Shown: positions 7,499-16,759 of the stretch, piece after piece
Layout: every line of letters starts with the position of its first letter
Numbering within the stretch: position 1 is the first letter of the stretch
Assembly: GCF_022496765.1 (NCBI RefSeq)
Contig: NZ_VANV01000016.1
Span: forward strand, 1-64,000
Reading direction: 5' to 3'
DNA from: Acidaminobacter sp. JC074
GTDB lineage: Bacteria > Bacillota > Clostridia > Peptostreptococcales > Acidaminobacteraceae
Length of the DNA: 64,000 bases
Made by a program: the position numbers and the translations under genes
Notes under the pieces: model-generated
Databases searched by the model: none
Told to the model about the DNA's origin: nothing
What the model saw: the letters and a program-made list of their open reading frames with translations, nothing else

Positions 7499-10400
7499 GT
7501 CATTGTTTGTATCTGTATTGGTATCCGTACCTTCTTCACTTTGACCTTGTTCTTCTTGAGTTCGTCTAAAGATTTCCTCAATCTGCTTAGCCGGATCAGT
7601 GATGTAGAGTACATTGTATTCATCTGGCTTGATTTGTTGGCCTGATGGTAATACAATTGTTTGATCTATTAGTACTTCAGTACCTTCTGGAATAAAGATA
7701 AACTCACCATTTTCTAGAAGCAAGTTGTAATCTCTAATGAATAGGATACCACTTGGGAATGTTTGAATAACTTTTTCCGCTTTACCATCGTTAACTACAG
7801 TAGCTGCATCATGAATATCACATACTTCATGCGGTACAGTATAAAGATAGTCTTGGGTTAAAATTGGATTGCCATGTTTATCAAGCACTTCGTTCGGATC
7901 ATATTCGTCCAGTCGTGTCCTTAAAACAACCGTCGTTGGGTTTGGACAGTATTCTGAAGCTAGAACATGCTTTTCATTATCTGGGCAAATGACGACTTCC
8001 ACATGACTGTCATCAATTTCTGTTGGTGCAGTACCTGGAATAAAGAGTTCTCTGTAAACTTGTGAACCAGCTGGATCTAACGCAGAAAGCTCACCAGGTC
8101 TTTTACCAGATACTCTATCTACTGAAACTCTTTGTAAACCTTCAGGTTCAACAAAGCCAATGTCTTCTTTACCTTCATGTAGTTTTTCCATAACCACAGA
8201 CCAGAATCTAGCTGCAGCACCAGAACCATCATCCATTTTTACCCTAACGTCATTACCAAACCAGACAGCACCTGTGTAGTATGGTGTATAACCTACAAAG
8301 ACAGCGTCACGCTTATCAGAAGTTGTACCTGTCTTACCAGCCATGGTCATACCGTCAAAGTTTGCAGAAGATGATACACCAGTCGTAACTGCAGAAATCA
8401 TCATGTCTTGTACGATATAGGCAACTTGCTCATCAACAGCACGCTTTTGCTCTGGCACGTTTTCAATAATCACATTACCTGATAGGTCTGTTACTTTAGT
8501 AAAGGAAATTGGTTTTGTGTAAATCCCTTGATTGGCATATGTCGCATATGCAGCAGCCAACTCTAAAGGACTGATCCCTTTTGTCATACCACCAAGTGAA
8601 ACCGCTGATAAGTTCATATCATTGGTTGGTCCTTCAGTGACTATAGAAGTAATACCTAAGTTTTGTAAATGGTTGATAACATTTTCAACACCAACAGCTT
8701 GAGAAAGTTTAACAGCAAGTACGTTTACTGAGTATTCAATACCAGCTCTTAGGTTCATTCTACCTCTGTACTTAAATTGGTTACTTTCATACCAGTTGTA
8801 TGGCCATCTGGTTTCAGGTGCTTTATCATTTAAGAATGAAGGCACATCATCCAAAACAGTAGCAGCAGTAAATTGTTTACTGTCAATGGCTACAGAATAT
8901 GGACCAATCGGCTTAATACTTGAACCTGGCTGTTGAGGTGATAAGGCTCTGTTAAAGATGTTTTTACCATATGATTCTCTACCACCTACTACGGCCTTTA
9001 TTTGGCCAGTCGCATTATCTAAAATAACAAACGCAGATTGTGGCTGAATTTCACCACGTGCATTGATAAAGTACTTGTCTTCTGAAATTAAGATGTCGCC
9101 ATTATCATCAAACTCAAAGAAATCAGGATGATCTTTAAAGAATGACTTGTCGATGACTAAGTTACCATCCACTTTTGATTTATAGCCATCTGGTATCATT
9201 ACATCTTTACCAAGATAGATATAGAAGTCTGAAATATTGTTGTATTTTACACCGTCAATCCAGTCTGTACCAACTGACAATTCATTGTATCTGAACACTT
9301 TTGAAACAACTACCTGAACTCTGTCAGGTTGTTGGTAGAATTCTAAACCATGATTTTTTAGAATAACCATGTTGTCATTGCTGTCATAATAGTAGAATTC
9401 ATTTTTGATAACCAGTTCTTTGTCATCGTTAACAAGGTTGTCGTAGTGGTATAGTAAAACCCTACTAGAGTCGTCGTATAAGATGTTGTTGTTTTCATCA
9501 AATCTTACAGCAGCTCTTGGGAATAAACCATCATTACTCATAAGACCTAGCTCATCTAAAGCTTTCTTAAGAGTGACAACATCTTCACTGGTATAACCAA
9601 GCTTATAAACATCTTGAGAAAAATCTTCTGCACTAGCAGAGGTTTGCTCGATGATATTAGCAAGGGTATTAGGACCCGCAATACCATCTTGAGATAAAGA
9701 GTTATGGGCTTGGAATGTCTTAACAGCATTGTATGTTGCATTATCGAACTTATTAGAGAAATCAATTGAGTTGTAGATATCCTCTAACTGTTTCTGCATA
9801 TCATAGTCAATGGTTGCTTCTATGACATAACCTCTGTTATAAAGTTGGAACTGAGCATCTTCTTTTGAAATATCATAGTGGTTAGCCAATGCATCGATTA
9901 CATCGTCTTTGATCATATCTCCAAAATAAGATGAGATGTAATTGGTTTTTTCAGCAGTGATGTTGATATACTTTGAGATGTCTTCATCTTTAATCTGATA
10001 CTCTTCTTCTGTAATCATATCATTGGTATACATCTGATAAACAACGTCATTAAAACGTTCTTGAGCTACAGGATTGAATACTAGGGTAAAAGTTTGATCT
10101 GAATCATCAAAAATAACATGCTCTTCTGTTACTTGATCCTTATACAATCTTTTAACAGGAGCATAAGTATTTGGGTCTTTCGGTATACCCGCTATTATCG
10201 CGGATTCAACCAGTGTTAGATCTTTTGCATCTTTTGAAAAATAGAATCTAGCAGCAGCTTGAACACCATTGTTGTTCATGCCCAGACCGATCTTGTTTAA
10301 ATAAGCTTCGATGATTTGTTCTTTAGAAAGTGTTCTTTCAAGCAAGATTGCATAATAGGCTTCTTTTATTTTTCTTTCCATTGAGCCTATGCCAGAAAGA

Positions 10401-10921
10401 TACATATTTTTTGCCAATTGCTGTGTGATAGAAGAAGTACCTCTAAAATCACCAGTTCTAGCACCCTCAATGGCTGCACCTGCAAGTCTAATATAGTTGA
10501 AACCCTTATGTTCAAAGAAGGTCTTATCTTCAATGGCAGTAATGGCATCAATCATATTTTGACCGATTTCATTGTATTCAATAATGGATCTTGCACCATC
10601 ATCATCATAAAGTGTTTCTAGGAGTTGTCCGTTTGAATCTACTATAATAGAGTTCTCTGTTAAAGATTCTTCTATAGTTGTAGGGTCTACTTCTGGCACC
10701 TCATAGACATAGCCTAAAATGATGTCACAGGCAAAGTAAACGCCAATCATGCCTACCAAAACAATTAATAAAAAGATGTTGCCAAATGTAGCCGTTATTC
10801 CATGTATGATAGAACCTAGTGGGCTGCGTTTTTTGTTCTTCTTTTTAGGTTTCCTTGTTTTATTTTTATTAGGACTTGTTTTCTTCTCCGTCTCCTTGTT
10901 AGGATTCGATTTTTCCGACAT
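7496..10921 (-). CDS. class A penicillin-binding protein (glycosyltransferase/transpeptidase)
   Basis: It polymerises and cross-links peptidoglycan at the outer face of the membrane. A Lys/Asn-rich cytoplasmic tail and one membrane segment (about 45-70) precede a GT51 domain with EDKTFFEHKG (glutamate near 131) and GTSSITQQLAKN. The transpeptidase has SSIK near 662, SVN near 732 and KTGT near 862. At 1141 residues it is long for the family. Part of the extra length is an insertion near 395-470 with AVKTFQAHNSLSQDGIAGP, which resembles a peptidoglycan-binding fold, and part is a Thr/Asp/Asn-rich C-tail. The start is the ATG at 10921, which has AAGGAGG at the right spacing; an upstream in-frame ATG does not. 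Confidence 0.93.
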   Translation of the reverse strand: MSEKSNPNKETEKKTSPNKNKTRKPKKKNKKRSPLGSIIHGITATFGNIFLLIVLVGMIGVYFACDIILGYVYEVPEVDPTTIEESLTENSIIVDSNGQLLETLYDDDGARSIIEYNEIGQNMIDAITAIEDKTFFEHKGFNYIRLAGAAIEGARTGDFRGTSSITQQLAKNMYLSGIGSMERKIKEAYYAILLERTLSKEQIIEAYLNKIGLGMNNNGVQAAARFYFSKDAKDLTLVESAIIAGIPKDPNTYAPVKRLYKDQVTEEHVIFDDSDQTFTLVFNPVAQERFNDVVYQMYTNDMITEEEYQIKDEDISKYINITAEKTNYISSYFGDMIKDDVIDALANHYDISKEDAQFQLYNRGYVIEATIDYDMQKQLEDIYNSIDFSNKFDNATYNAVKTFQAHNSLSQDGIAGPNTLANIIEQTSASAEDFSQDVYKLGYTSEDVVTLKKALDELGLMSNDGLFPRAAVRFDENNNILYDDSSRVLLYHYDNLVNDDKELVIKNEFYYYDSNDNMVILKNHGLEFYQQPDRVQVVVSKVFRYNELSVGTDWIDGVKYNNISDFYIYLGKDVMIPDGYKSKVDGNLVIDKSFFKDHPDFFEFDDNGDILISEDKYFINARGEIQPQSAFVILDNATGQIKAVVGGRESYGKNIFNRALSPQQPGSSIKPIGPYSVAIDSKQFTAATVLDDVPSFLNDKAPETRWPYNWYESNQFKYRGRMNLRAGIEYSVNVLAVKLSQAVGVENVINHLQNLGITSIVTEGPTNDMNLSAVSLGGMTKGISPLELAAAYATYANQGIYTKPISFTKVTDLSGNVIIENVPEQKRAVDEQVAYIVQDMMISAVTTGVSSSANFDGMTMAGKTGTTSDKRDAVFVGYTPYYTGAVWFGNDVRVKMDDGSGAAARFWSVVMEKLHEGKEDIGFVEPEGLQRVSVDRVSGKRPGELSALDPAGSQVYRELFIPGTAPTEIDDSHVEVVICPDNEKHVLASEYCPNPTTVVLRTRLDEYDPNEVLDKHGNPILTQDYLYTVPHEVCDIHDAATVVNDGKAEKVIQTFPSGILFIRDYNLLLENGEFIFIPEGTEVLIDQTIVLPSGQQIKPDEYNVLYITDPAKQIEEIFRRTQEEQGQSEEGTDTNTDTNND

Positions 10922-11076
10922 AGTCGCCTCCTTAATTTTCTTTTTACCAGTTAGCATTATACCATAGAGTGTGTTTAATGAGTAATTTAGATGGGTATTA
11001 TCATATAATTTTAATATTCACAGATAGCATCCATATAAGTGAAAATTTATAAGTAGGCTGGCTTAGCGTAAAAATT

Positions 11077-11106
11077 TTGTAACATAAGAACATAAGAAAG
11101 TATGAT
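11077..11106 (+). promoter_or_regulatory. putative promoter of hflX
   Basis: TTGTAA (11077-11082) and TATGAT (11101-11106) with an 18-base spacer lie 35 bases before the hflX start. A divergent TATAAT for the PBP gene lies at 10956-10961 on the minus strand. Confidence 0.5.
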
Positions 11107-11141
11107 AGAATCTAAGTAACCAGGAGAAAGTAGGTGATAAG

Positions 11142-12446
11142 ATGATTTTTAAATCAGATGATAATATAAATGAACAAAGAGCAGTTTTGGTTGGATTTAA
11201 CCATAACAGCAACAGAAACGAGATTTATATACAAGATTCTATGGAAGAATTACAAGAGCTTGTATATGCAGCAGGGGCTGATGTTTTAGATGTTATTATC
11301 CAAAACAAGGCTACAATTGATGTGAGATTTTATATTGGTAAAGGTAAGGTAGAAGAAGTTCGTCTTGCCTGTGAGCAGTTAGGTGCCAATTTAGTTGTTT
11401 TCAATGATGAGTTGTCAGGTGCACAGATGAGAAACTTATCGGATGCATTGGAGATAGAAGTTGTTGATAGAACAGCGGTTATCTTAGATATTTTTGCAAA
11501 GAGAGCCAAAACCAAAGAAGGTAAATTACAGGTTGAGTTGGCTCAGTTGAAATACAGGTTGCCAAGACTGATCGGTTTTGGTAAAGCTATGTCAAGAGTC
11601 GGTGGTTCAAGTGGTGGTGCTGGTGCAGGCATCGGTAATAGAGGACCTGGTGAACAAAAGCTTGAGTTAGACAAAAGACGTATCAATGACCGTATTACAG
11701 ATATCAGAAGAGAATTGGATGATGTCAGAAAAAACAGGGCTGTTCAGCGTGTTCAGAGAAAGAAGAGTGATTTACCAATTGTTGCACTTGTTGGTTATAC
11801 CAATGCAGGCAAGTCTACAGTGATGAATTACTTTGTATCCAACAATGCAGAAGACCCTGAGAAAACAGTATTTGAAAAAGACATGCTGTTTGCAACCTTA
11901 GAAACAGCCAATCGAAGAGTAGAGTTTGAAGGCAACAAATCTTTGATTCTAACAGACACAGTAGGTTTTGTAAGTAAACTGCCTCATAATCTAGTAGAAG
12001 CCTTTAAGGCAACTTTGGAAGAGGTAACAGAAGCTGACTTATTGGTTCATGTAGTAGATGCTTCAAACGAGAAATACCAAATGCAAATTGGTGTGACAGA
12101 AAAAGTTCTGAAAGAACTGGGTGTAGAAAATACACCATTTATATATGCTTTTAACAAGATTGATAGGGTGGATGAACATCAGATTCATGAGGAATATCCT
12201 GAAGCCTTGTTGATATCTGCAAAGAATGGTACCAACATGGATCTTTTAGTGGATACCATTAAGAAATCGGTTTTTAGTGACTATGTAAGAGTTAAAATGA
12301 TGATTCCATATGCAGATGGCGCAGTACTCAGTCATTTAATGGAGCAAGCTCAGATCTTTAGTCAGGAGTATGTTGAAGAAGGTACACTTGTAGATGTAGA
12401 AGTCTCTACCATCGACAGTGAAAAGTTGAAGAAATATATTTTTTAG
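11142..12446 (+). CDS. hflX: GTPase HflX, ribosome-splitting/rescue factor
   Basis: HflX is a GTPase that binds the 50S subunit and splits stalled ribosomes, including antibiotic-stalled ones in some bacteria. The N-terminal HflX domain has YIGKGKVEE, the glycine-rich linker SSGGAGAGIGNRGPGE lies near residue 155, and the G domain has GYTNAGKS near 217, DTVGF and NKID. At 434 residues it is full length. It is followed by an Lsa-type ABC-F gene, another ribosome-acting antibiotic-response factor; the two may be co-expressed. The start follows GTAGGTGATAAG. Confidence 0.94.
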   Translation: MIFKSDDNINEQRAVLVGFNHNSNRNEIYIQDSMEELQELVYAAGADVLDVIIQNKATIDVRFYIGKGKVEEVRLACEQLGANLVVFNDELSGAQMRNLSDALEIEVVDRTAVILDIFAKRAKTKEGKLQVELAQLKYRLPRLIGFGKAMSRVGGSSGGAGAGIGNRGPGEQKLELDKRRINDRITDIRRELDDVRKNRAVQRVQRKKSDLPIVALVGYTNAGKSTVMNYFVSNNAEDPEKTVFEKDMLFATLETANRRVEFEGNKSLILTDTVGFVSKLPHNLVEAFKATLEEVTEADLLVHVVDASNEKYQMQIGVTEKVLKELGVENTPFIYAFNKIDRVDEHQIHEEYPEALLISAKNGTNMDLLVDTIKKSVFSDYVRVKMMIPYADGAVLSHLMEQAQIFSQEYVEEGTLVDVEVSTIDSEKLKKYIF

Positions 12447-12454
12447 GTGATGAC

Positions 12455-12475
12455 ATGATTAAGCTAGTTTATTAA
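12455..12475 (+). CDS. candidate leader peptide MIKLVY
   Basis: A six-codon open frame (Met-Ile-Lys-Leu-Val-Tyr-stop) begins eight bases after the hflX stop codon behind AGGTGATGAC. It lies before a UUCG-looped terminator and the ABC-F gene. Short leader peptides in this position are known to control ribosome-protection ABC-F and Erm genes by attenuation. The role here is inference; the frame is so short that chance is a serious alternative. Confidence 0.3.
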   Translation: MIKLVY

Positions 12476-12507
12476 TAAAACTTGATAAGATATTTTAACT
12501 ACGGAAA

Positions 12508-12535
12508 GAAAGCATCTCTTCGGAGGTGCTTTTTA
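12508..12535 (+). terminator. UUCG-looped terminator, hflX terminator or ABC-F attenuator
   Basis: AAGCATCTC and GAGGTGCTT pair around a TTCG loop and are followed by T residues. It lies between hflX and the ABC-F gene, 12 bases before the latter's ribosome binding site. Confidence 0.8.
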
Positions 12536-12551
12536 CGTACAATTATAGGAG

Positions 12552-14129
12552 GTGATTAAAACTACTATTCAATTATTAGAAATGGACTTTTTTTATGGTG
12601 AGTATTTTAATCCAATATTTGAATCGGTTAATTTGAACCTTGATTTAACGTGGAAACTCGGTTTAATAGGTAGAAACGGACGAGGTAAAACAACCCTTTT
12701 AAACTTGATACATGGATCATTAGAGCCAACAAGAGGCAAAGTTGTCGTACCGATTCAGACAGAAATGTTTCCATATGCACATGATGCAACCGGCACATGT
12801 CTAGATGTAATCAGAAGGTGCATTGCACCTTTTGATGAATGGGAAAAACTCATGCATGAGTTAGAAGACCATATGACCGAGGCTTCCATGGAGACTTATG
12901 GTGATATTTTAGAAGCTTATATGGAGGCAGATGGTTTTATCATCAATGAGCTGATAGAAAAAGAGATGAACCTTATGGGGTTAAGGCTAGACCTACTTGA
13001 ACTGCCATTTGAGGATTTAAGTGGCGGTGAAAAAACCAAGGTACAGATCATTGCCTTATTCTTAAAAAAGAATAGGTTTCTCTTGTTAGACGAGCCAACC
13101 AATCACTTAGACTTAGAAGGTAGACAAACACTATCTAATTATCTGAATCATAAGAGTGGCTTTATCGTTGTATCTCATGACCGCTTGTTTGTCGACGCTA
13201 TTGTTGATCATATTCTCTCGATTAACAAGAACAACATCTACATTGAAAAAGGTGGTTATACATCATGGCAAGTCAACAAGGACAGGCAAGACTATTATGA
13301 ATACAAGACTTCTGAGAAACTTAAAAGAGAAATTAAAAATCTAGAAGAGGCGACTAAAAGAACTCGAACATGGTCAGATAATAAGGAAGCTGAGAAAATA
13401 GGTAGTGGTGGTGATAAAGGCTATATAGGTGCAAGGGCAAAAGGTATGATGAAAAGGGCTCTGGCCTTTGAAAAAAGGATGAATCAAAATCTTGAAGAAA
13501 AGAAAACCCTTCTTAAGAATATGGAAACCCCTCGAGATATTATTCTAAAACAAGGTGAGATTGATATTGAAACACTTGTTGAGGTTAAAAATGTAAGCCT
13601 TTCTTATGGGAACCATAGGGTGATAGAAAATTTGTCCTTTAGGATCAACAAGGGAGATCGCATATGGGTCAGGGGGATCAACGGTTCAGGTAAAACCACC
13701 TTAATCAAGGCTTTATTAGGTGACTTGAAACCTGAGTCTGGATCTGTTCAAGTACATGAAGGTGTTAAACTGGTTTATTCGTCACAAATACCAAGATGGC
13801 AATCGGGTTATCTTTTGGACCATATGAAGGATGAGGGGATTTTGAGACATTGGTTTCAAATGGTTTTAAACTATTTAGATATTGACGACTCCTATTACGA
13901 TAGACCCATCGAATCTTTTAGTGAAGGTGAGAAAAAGAAGATTGATATCGCAAGGTCTTTAATGGGCAATGATCATGTACTTGTATGGGATGAACCTCTT
14001 AACTATGTGGACATTACCATTAGGACACAAATAGAAAAGGCAATCTTAAAATACCAACCGACCATGATATTTGTGGAACACGATGTTTACTTTGGTCAGC
14101 ATATAGCAACAGATACAATAGACTTATAG
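12552..14129 (+). CDS. ABC-F ribosomal protection protein, Lsa-like
   Basis: Twin ATPase domains with no membrane segment mark an ABC-F protein. It matches what I know of the Lsa branch, which dislodges lincosamides, pleuromutilins and streptogramin A from the ribosome: TWKLGLIGRNGRGKTT near residue 32, LSGGEKTK near 157, a GYIGARAKGMMKRA linker near 290, GINGSGKTT near 375, and WDEPLNYVD at the second Walker B. Resistance itself is inference. The start is unclear: GTG at 12552 overlaps the perfect AGGAGGTGAT, and the next ATG (12582) would cut the first beta strand. In-frame ATT codons at 12555 and 12567 are alternatives. Confidence 0.88.
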   Translation: MIKTTIQLLEMDFFYGEYFNPIFESVNLNLDLTWKLGLIGRNGRGKTTLLNLIHGSLEPTRGKVVVPIQTEMFPYAHDATGTCLDVIRRCIAPFDEWEKLMHELEDHMTEASMETYGDILEAYMEADGFIINELIEKEMNLMGLRLDLLELPFEDLSGGEKTKVQIIALFLKKNRFLLLDEPTNHLDLEGRQTLSNYLNHKSGFIVVSHDRLFVDAIVDHILSINKNNIYIEKGGYTSWQVNKDRQDYYEYKTSEKLKREIKNLEEATKRTRTWSDNKEAEKIGSGGDKGYIGARAKGMMKRALAFEKRMNQNLEEKKTLLKNMETPRDIILKQGEIDIETLVEVKNVSLSYGNHRVIENLSFRINKGDRIWVRGINGSGKTTLIKALLGDLKPESGSVQVHEGVKLVYSSQIPRWQSGYLLDHMKDEGILRHWFQMVLNYLDIDDSYYDRPIESFSEGEKKKIDIARSLMGNDHVLVWDEPLNYVDITIRTQIEKAILKYQPTMIFVEHDVYFGQHIATDTIDL

Positions 14130-14167
14130 AAGTTCAGGCATGTCAGACGACATGCTTGAACTTTTCT
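14130..14167 (+). terminator. intrinsic terminator of the ABC-F gene
   Basis: AGTTCAGGCATGTC pairs with GACATGCTTGAACT (one mismatch) and is followed by T residues. From here to 14388 I recognise nothing else. Confidence 0.8.
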
Positions 14168-14388
14168 TAAGAAGATAAACATATATTAAGATAAGTCCAA
14201 GGCCTACTTGTGATTAATCTACAAAGAATAGATACAAAGTAGTGATAATAATTTATTTTTGTACTATTTTCTAGTAATTTAGTGTAGGTTAGAGAAAAAA
14301 TATAAGAACTTGTTTACACCTGATGATTAGTAGGTATATGTTGAGTGATGATAAATTGATGGAATGCGCGTATTTTTAGTGATTTACA

Positions 14389-14416
14389 TTGACTTTTGTT
14401 GCATGGTCGATATAAT
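14389..14416 (+). promoter_or_regulatory. promoter of the pduL-deoC operon
   Basis: TTGACT (14389-14394) and TATAAT (14411-14416) with a 16-base spacer lie 41 bases before the pduL start. Confidence 0.75.
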
Positions 14417-14420
14417 AATA

Positions 14421-14437
14421 TTGTACAATGTATACAA
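14421..14437 (+). promoter_or_regulatory. candidate operator at the pduL-deoC transcription start
   Basis: TTGTACAATGTATACAA is an inverted repeat (TTGTA, seven bases, TACAA) lying just after the -10 box, where a bound repressor would block initiation. The regulator is unknown; no regulator gene is adjacent. Confidence 0.4.
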
Positions 14438-14456
14438 GATATAAGTGGAGGAAAAT

Positions 14457-15029
14457 ATGAGTAAGAAATTAGTACCAGTAGGTTTATCAAACAGACACTG
14501 TCACTTAAGCCAAGCTGACATTGATGTATTATTTGGTGAAGGTCATCAGTTAACAAACTTTAAAGACCTTAAGCAACCAGGTCAGTACGCTTGTGAAGAG
14601 AAAATTACAGTTGTAGGTCCAAAGGGTTCTTTAACTATGAGAGTATTAGGTCCTGCAAGAAATCAAAGTCAAATCGAAGTATCATTAACAGATGGTTTTG
14701 CTTTAGGTGTTAAGCCTCCAGTAAGACAATCAGGTGATTTAGCAGGCAGCCCTGGTGCTAAGTTAGTTGGCCCTAAAGGCGAAGTAGAAATTTCAGAAGG
14801 TATTATTGCAGCAGCTAGACACATCCATATGCACACTAGTGATGGTGAAGCATTCGGTATCAAGGACAAGGATATTGTAGATGTAGAGTTCGGTGGCGAT
14901 AGAGGCGTTGTATTCAAAAACGTTCTTGCTAGAGTTAACGAAGCATTTGCACTTGAGTTCCATGTAGACATCGATGAAGGTAATGCTGCTGGTTTGAAAA
15001 ACGGTGATGAGGTGGAAATCATCTCTTAA
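14457..15029 (+). CDS. pduL: phosphate propanoyltransferase PduL-like
   Basis: PduL exchanges CoA for phosphate on acetyl- or propanoyl-CoA, giving acyl phosphate for ATP synthesis. The family signatures are present: SNRHCHLSQADIDVLFG near the N-terminus, RNQSQIEVSLTD, and RHIHMHTSDGEAFG with zinc-binding histidines. At 190 residues it lacks the N-terminal extension that targets PduL to microcompartments, so it is probably cytosolic. The ATG at 14457 has GGAGG five bases upstream; an upstream in-frame GTG at 14445 overlaps that site. It lies 24 bases before deoC. I infer that it conserves energy from acetaldehyde released by DeoC, with the aldehyde dehydrogenase encoded elsewhere. Confidence 0.9.
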   Translation: MSKKLVPVGLSNRHCHLSQADIDVLFGEGHQLTNFKDLKQPGQYACEEKITVVGPKGSLTMRVLGPARNQSQIEVSLTDGFALGVKPPVRQSGDLAGSPGAKLVGPKGEVEISEGIIAAARHIHMHTSDGEAFGIKDKDIVDVEFGGDRGVVFKNVLARVNEAFALEFHVDIDEGNAAGLKNGDEVEIIS

Positions 15030-15053
15030 TTGAAAATAGCTAGGAGTGATATT

Positions 15054-15719
15054 ATGAATTTAGCAAAGTACATTGATCATACGATCTTAAAGCCAAACGT
15101 ATCAAGAAATGACGTTATTAAGGTTTGTGATGAAGCAAAAGAGCATGGATTCTTTTCAGTATGTGTAAACCCATGTTTTGTAAAGTTAGTTGCTGATGAA
15201 TTAAAAGGTTCTGATGTAAAGGTAACTTCAGTTATCGGTTTCCCATTAGGTGCAAACACATCAGCTCTAAAAGCATTAGAAACTAAGCAAGCAATTGTTG
15301 ATGGTGCAAATGAAATTGATATGGTTATCAACATTTCAGCATTAAAAGATGGTGACTATGACTATGTTTTAAATGATATTAAAGCAGTTGTAGATGCATT
15401 AGAAGGCAAAGCAATTTTAAAAGTAATCATTGAAACTTGTCTTTTAACAGATGAAGAAAAGATTAAGGCATGCGAGCTTTCAAAAGAAGCAGGTGCACAC
15501 TTTGTTAAGACATCAACTGGTTTCTCAACTGGTGGTGCGACTGTAGAAGATGTTGCATTAATGAGAAAAACAGTAGGTCCTGAATTAGGCGTTAAAGCTT
15601 CTGGTGGTGTTAGAGATGCAGCTGGTGCTAAAGCTGTTATCGAAGCAGGTGCAACTAGAATTGGTGCTTCTTCATCAGTTTTAATTGTTACTGGTGGTAG
15701 ATCTGAATCAGATTACTAA
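15054..15719 (+). CDS. deoC: deoxyribose-phosphate aldolase
   Basis: It cleaves 2-deoxyribose-5-phosphate to glyceraldehyde-3-phosphate and acetaldehyde in deoxynucleoside catabolism. The Schiff-base lysine is in [14 protein letters not shown], the second lysine in [11 protein letters not shown], and [11 protein letters not shown] opens the TIM barrel. At 221 residues it has the normal length. The ATG at 15054 follows AGGAGTG; an in-frame TTG at 15030 has no such site. It is second in the operon behind pduL and is followed by a strong terminator. Confidence 0.95.
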   Translation: MNLAKYIDHTILKPNVSRNDVIKVCDEAKEHGFFSVCVNPCFVKLVADELKGSDVKVTSVIGFPLGANTSALKALETKQAIVDGANEIDMVINISALKDGDYDYVLNDIKAVVDALEGKAILKVIIETCLLTDEEKIKACELSKEAGAHFVKTSTGFSTGGATVEDVALMRKTVGPELGVKASGGVRDAAGAKAVIEAGATRIGASSSVLIVTGGRSESDY

Positions 15720-15727
15720 GATATATG

Positions 15728-15758
15728 ACAAGGAACTCAACTGAGTTCCTTGTTTTTT
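15728..15758 (+). terminator. intrinsic terminator of pduL-deoC
   Basis: CAAGGAACTCA pairs with TGAGTTCCTTG and is followed by six T residues. Confidence 0.88.
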
Positions 15759-15784
15759 ATGCAAAAAAACTGCATGGCTGAAGT

Positions 15785-16750
15785 TTAAGGTTCTATGCTT
15801 GAAACTTCTGTTGGAAGGTTTAAAGGCTTTCTATCTTGGAAGCTTATCTTTACTTGAATATCTTCATAAGCATCACATGTTTTATAATATAATCTTGCAT
15901 TAATATCTATATCCATATTTTCGTTTGGTATCATAATAATTTCTATATAGGAATCTTCAGAAAAGAGCTTTTGAAGCTCGTTTTTATTGTTATCTAAATA
16001 GTGGTGAAAAGTGTCATAAAAGTTGTTATTGAGTGATAACATAATTTCGAACAGTTTTCTTGAGTGTAAATGCTGATCCTTTAGGAGCGGATCATGGGCA
16101 TAGACCTTGTAGAAATCTGAGTACTTATTTTGAATGAAGCTCACTAGCTTTTGGTCTTCTGATATATTCACAAGCATTTTATCGAGCAGTAAAAAAGCTT
16201 CATCAATATCTAACTTTACAGTCAGCTCTTCATTATCAAAGCTTCCTTGGTCATAGGCCGTTTTGATGATCTGTCCTAAATGACGGTTGTTAAAATCGAT
16301 TTGATCCCAGTCGCTAAATAAGATGTCCATAAGTTCTGTGATATTAAAATGCGAATCACTGGTGTAAGTTGACACCACTTGGTCAAGTTCAAGAGACGTC
16401 CATGACGCCACAGCCCTATCTTTTAGATAAAGACGATCTTTAGTGATAAAACTTTCATAGTTAAGCTCATTGGACTGGCCGGTGATTTTAATAAAGTCAT
16501 CTTGGAAAGACAGTAGATTTTGACTTGAGATCGCCTTTGATTCATACAAGACAGCATCCCCAATAGTATGAAATGACAAGTCAAATTTTAGATCAGGCTT
16601 GTTCTCTACAACTTCATTGAGTTTATAGGTTAAAAGTGCTCTCGAGCTATGAGACCTAGTGAAAGTAGAAGTCAAAAGTGTCAGGCCTAAAATGACCAGT
16701 ATAAAAAATACATAGCCAGCTTTTGTAATACGATAATTTCTTATGTTCAT
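15785..16750 (-). CDS. membrane-anchored extracytoplasmic protein of the ABC-2 operon
   Basis: I do not recognise this family. A single membrane segment (about 12-28) is followed by roughly 290 residues that should lie outside the membrane, rich in acidic and aromatic residues and lacking a lipobox or repeat. It is the last gene of a three-gene minus-strand operon, nine bases after the second ABC-2 permease, so it may be an accessory or substrate-handling subunit of that exporter. The start follows AAGGGG. Confidence 0.6.
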   Translation of the reverse strand: MNIRNYRITKAGYVFFILVILGLTLLTSTFTRSHSSRALLTYKLNEVVENKPDLKFDLSFHTIGDAVLYESKAISSQNLLSFQDDFIKITGQSNELNYESFITKDRLYLKDRAVASWTSLELDQVVSTYTSDSHFNITELMDILFSDWDQIDFNNRHLGQIIKTAYDQGSFDNEELTVKLDIDEAFLLLDKMLVNISEDQKLVSFIQNKYSDFYKVYAHDPLLKDQHLHSRKLFEIMLSLNNNFYDTFHHYLDNNKNELQKLFSEDSYIEIIMIPNENMDIDINARLYYKTCDAYEDIQVKISFQDRKPLNLPTEVSSIEP

Positions 16751-16759
16751 TCAAACCCC

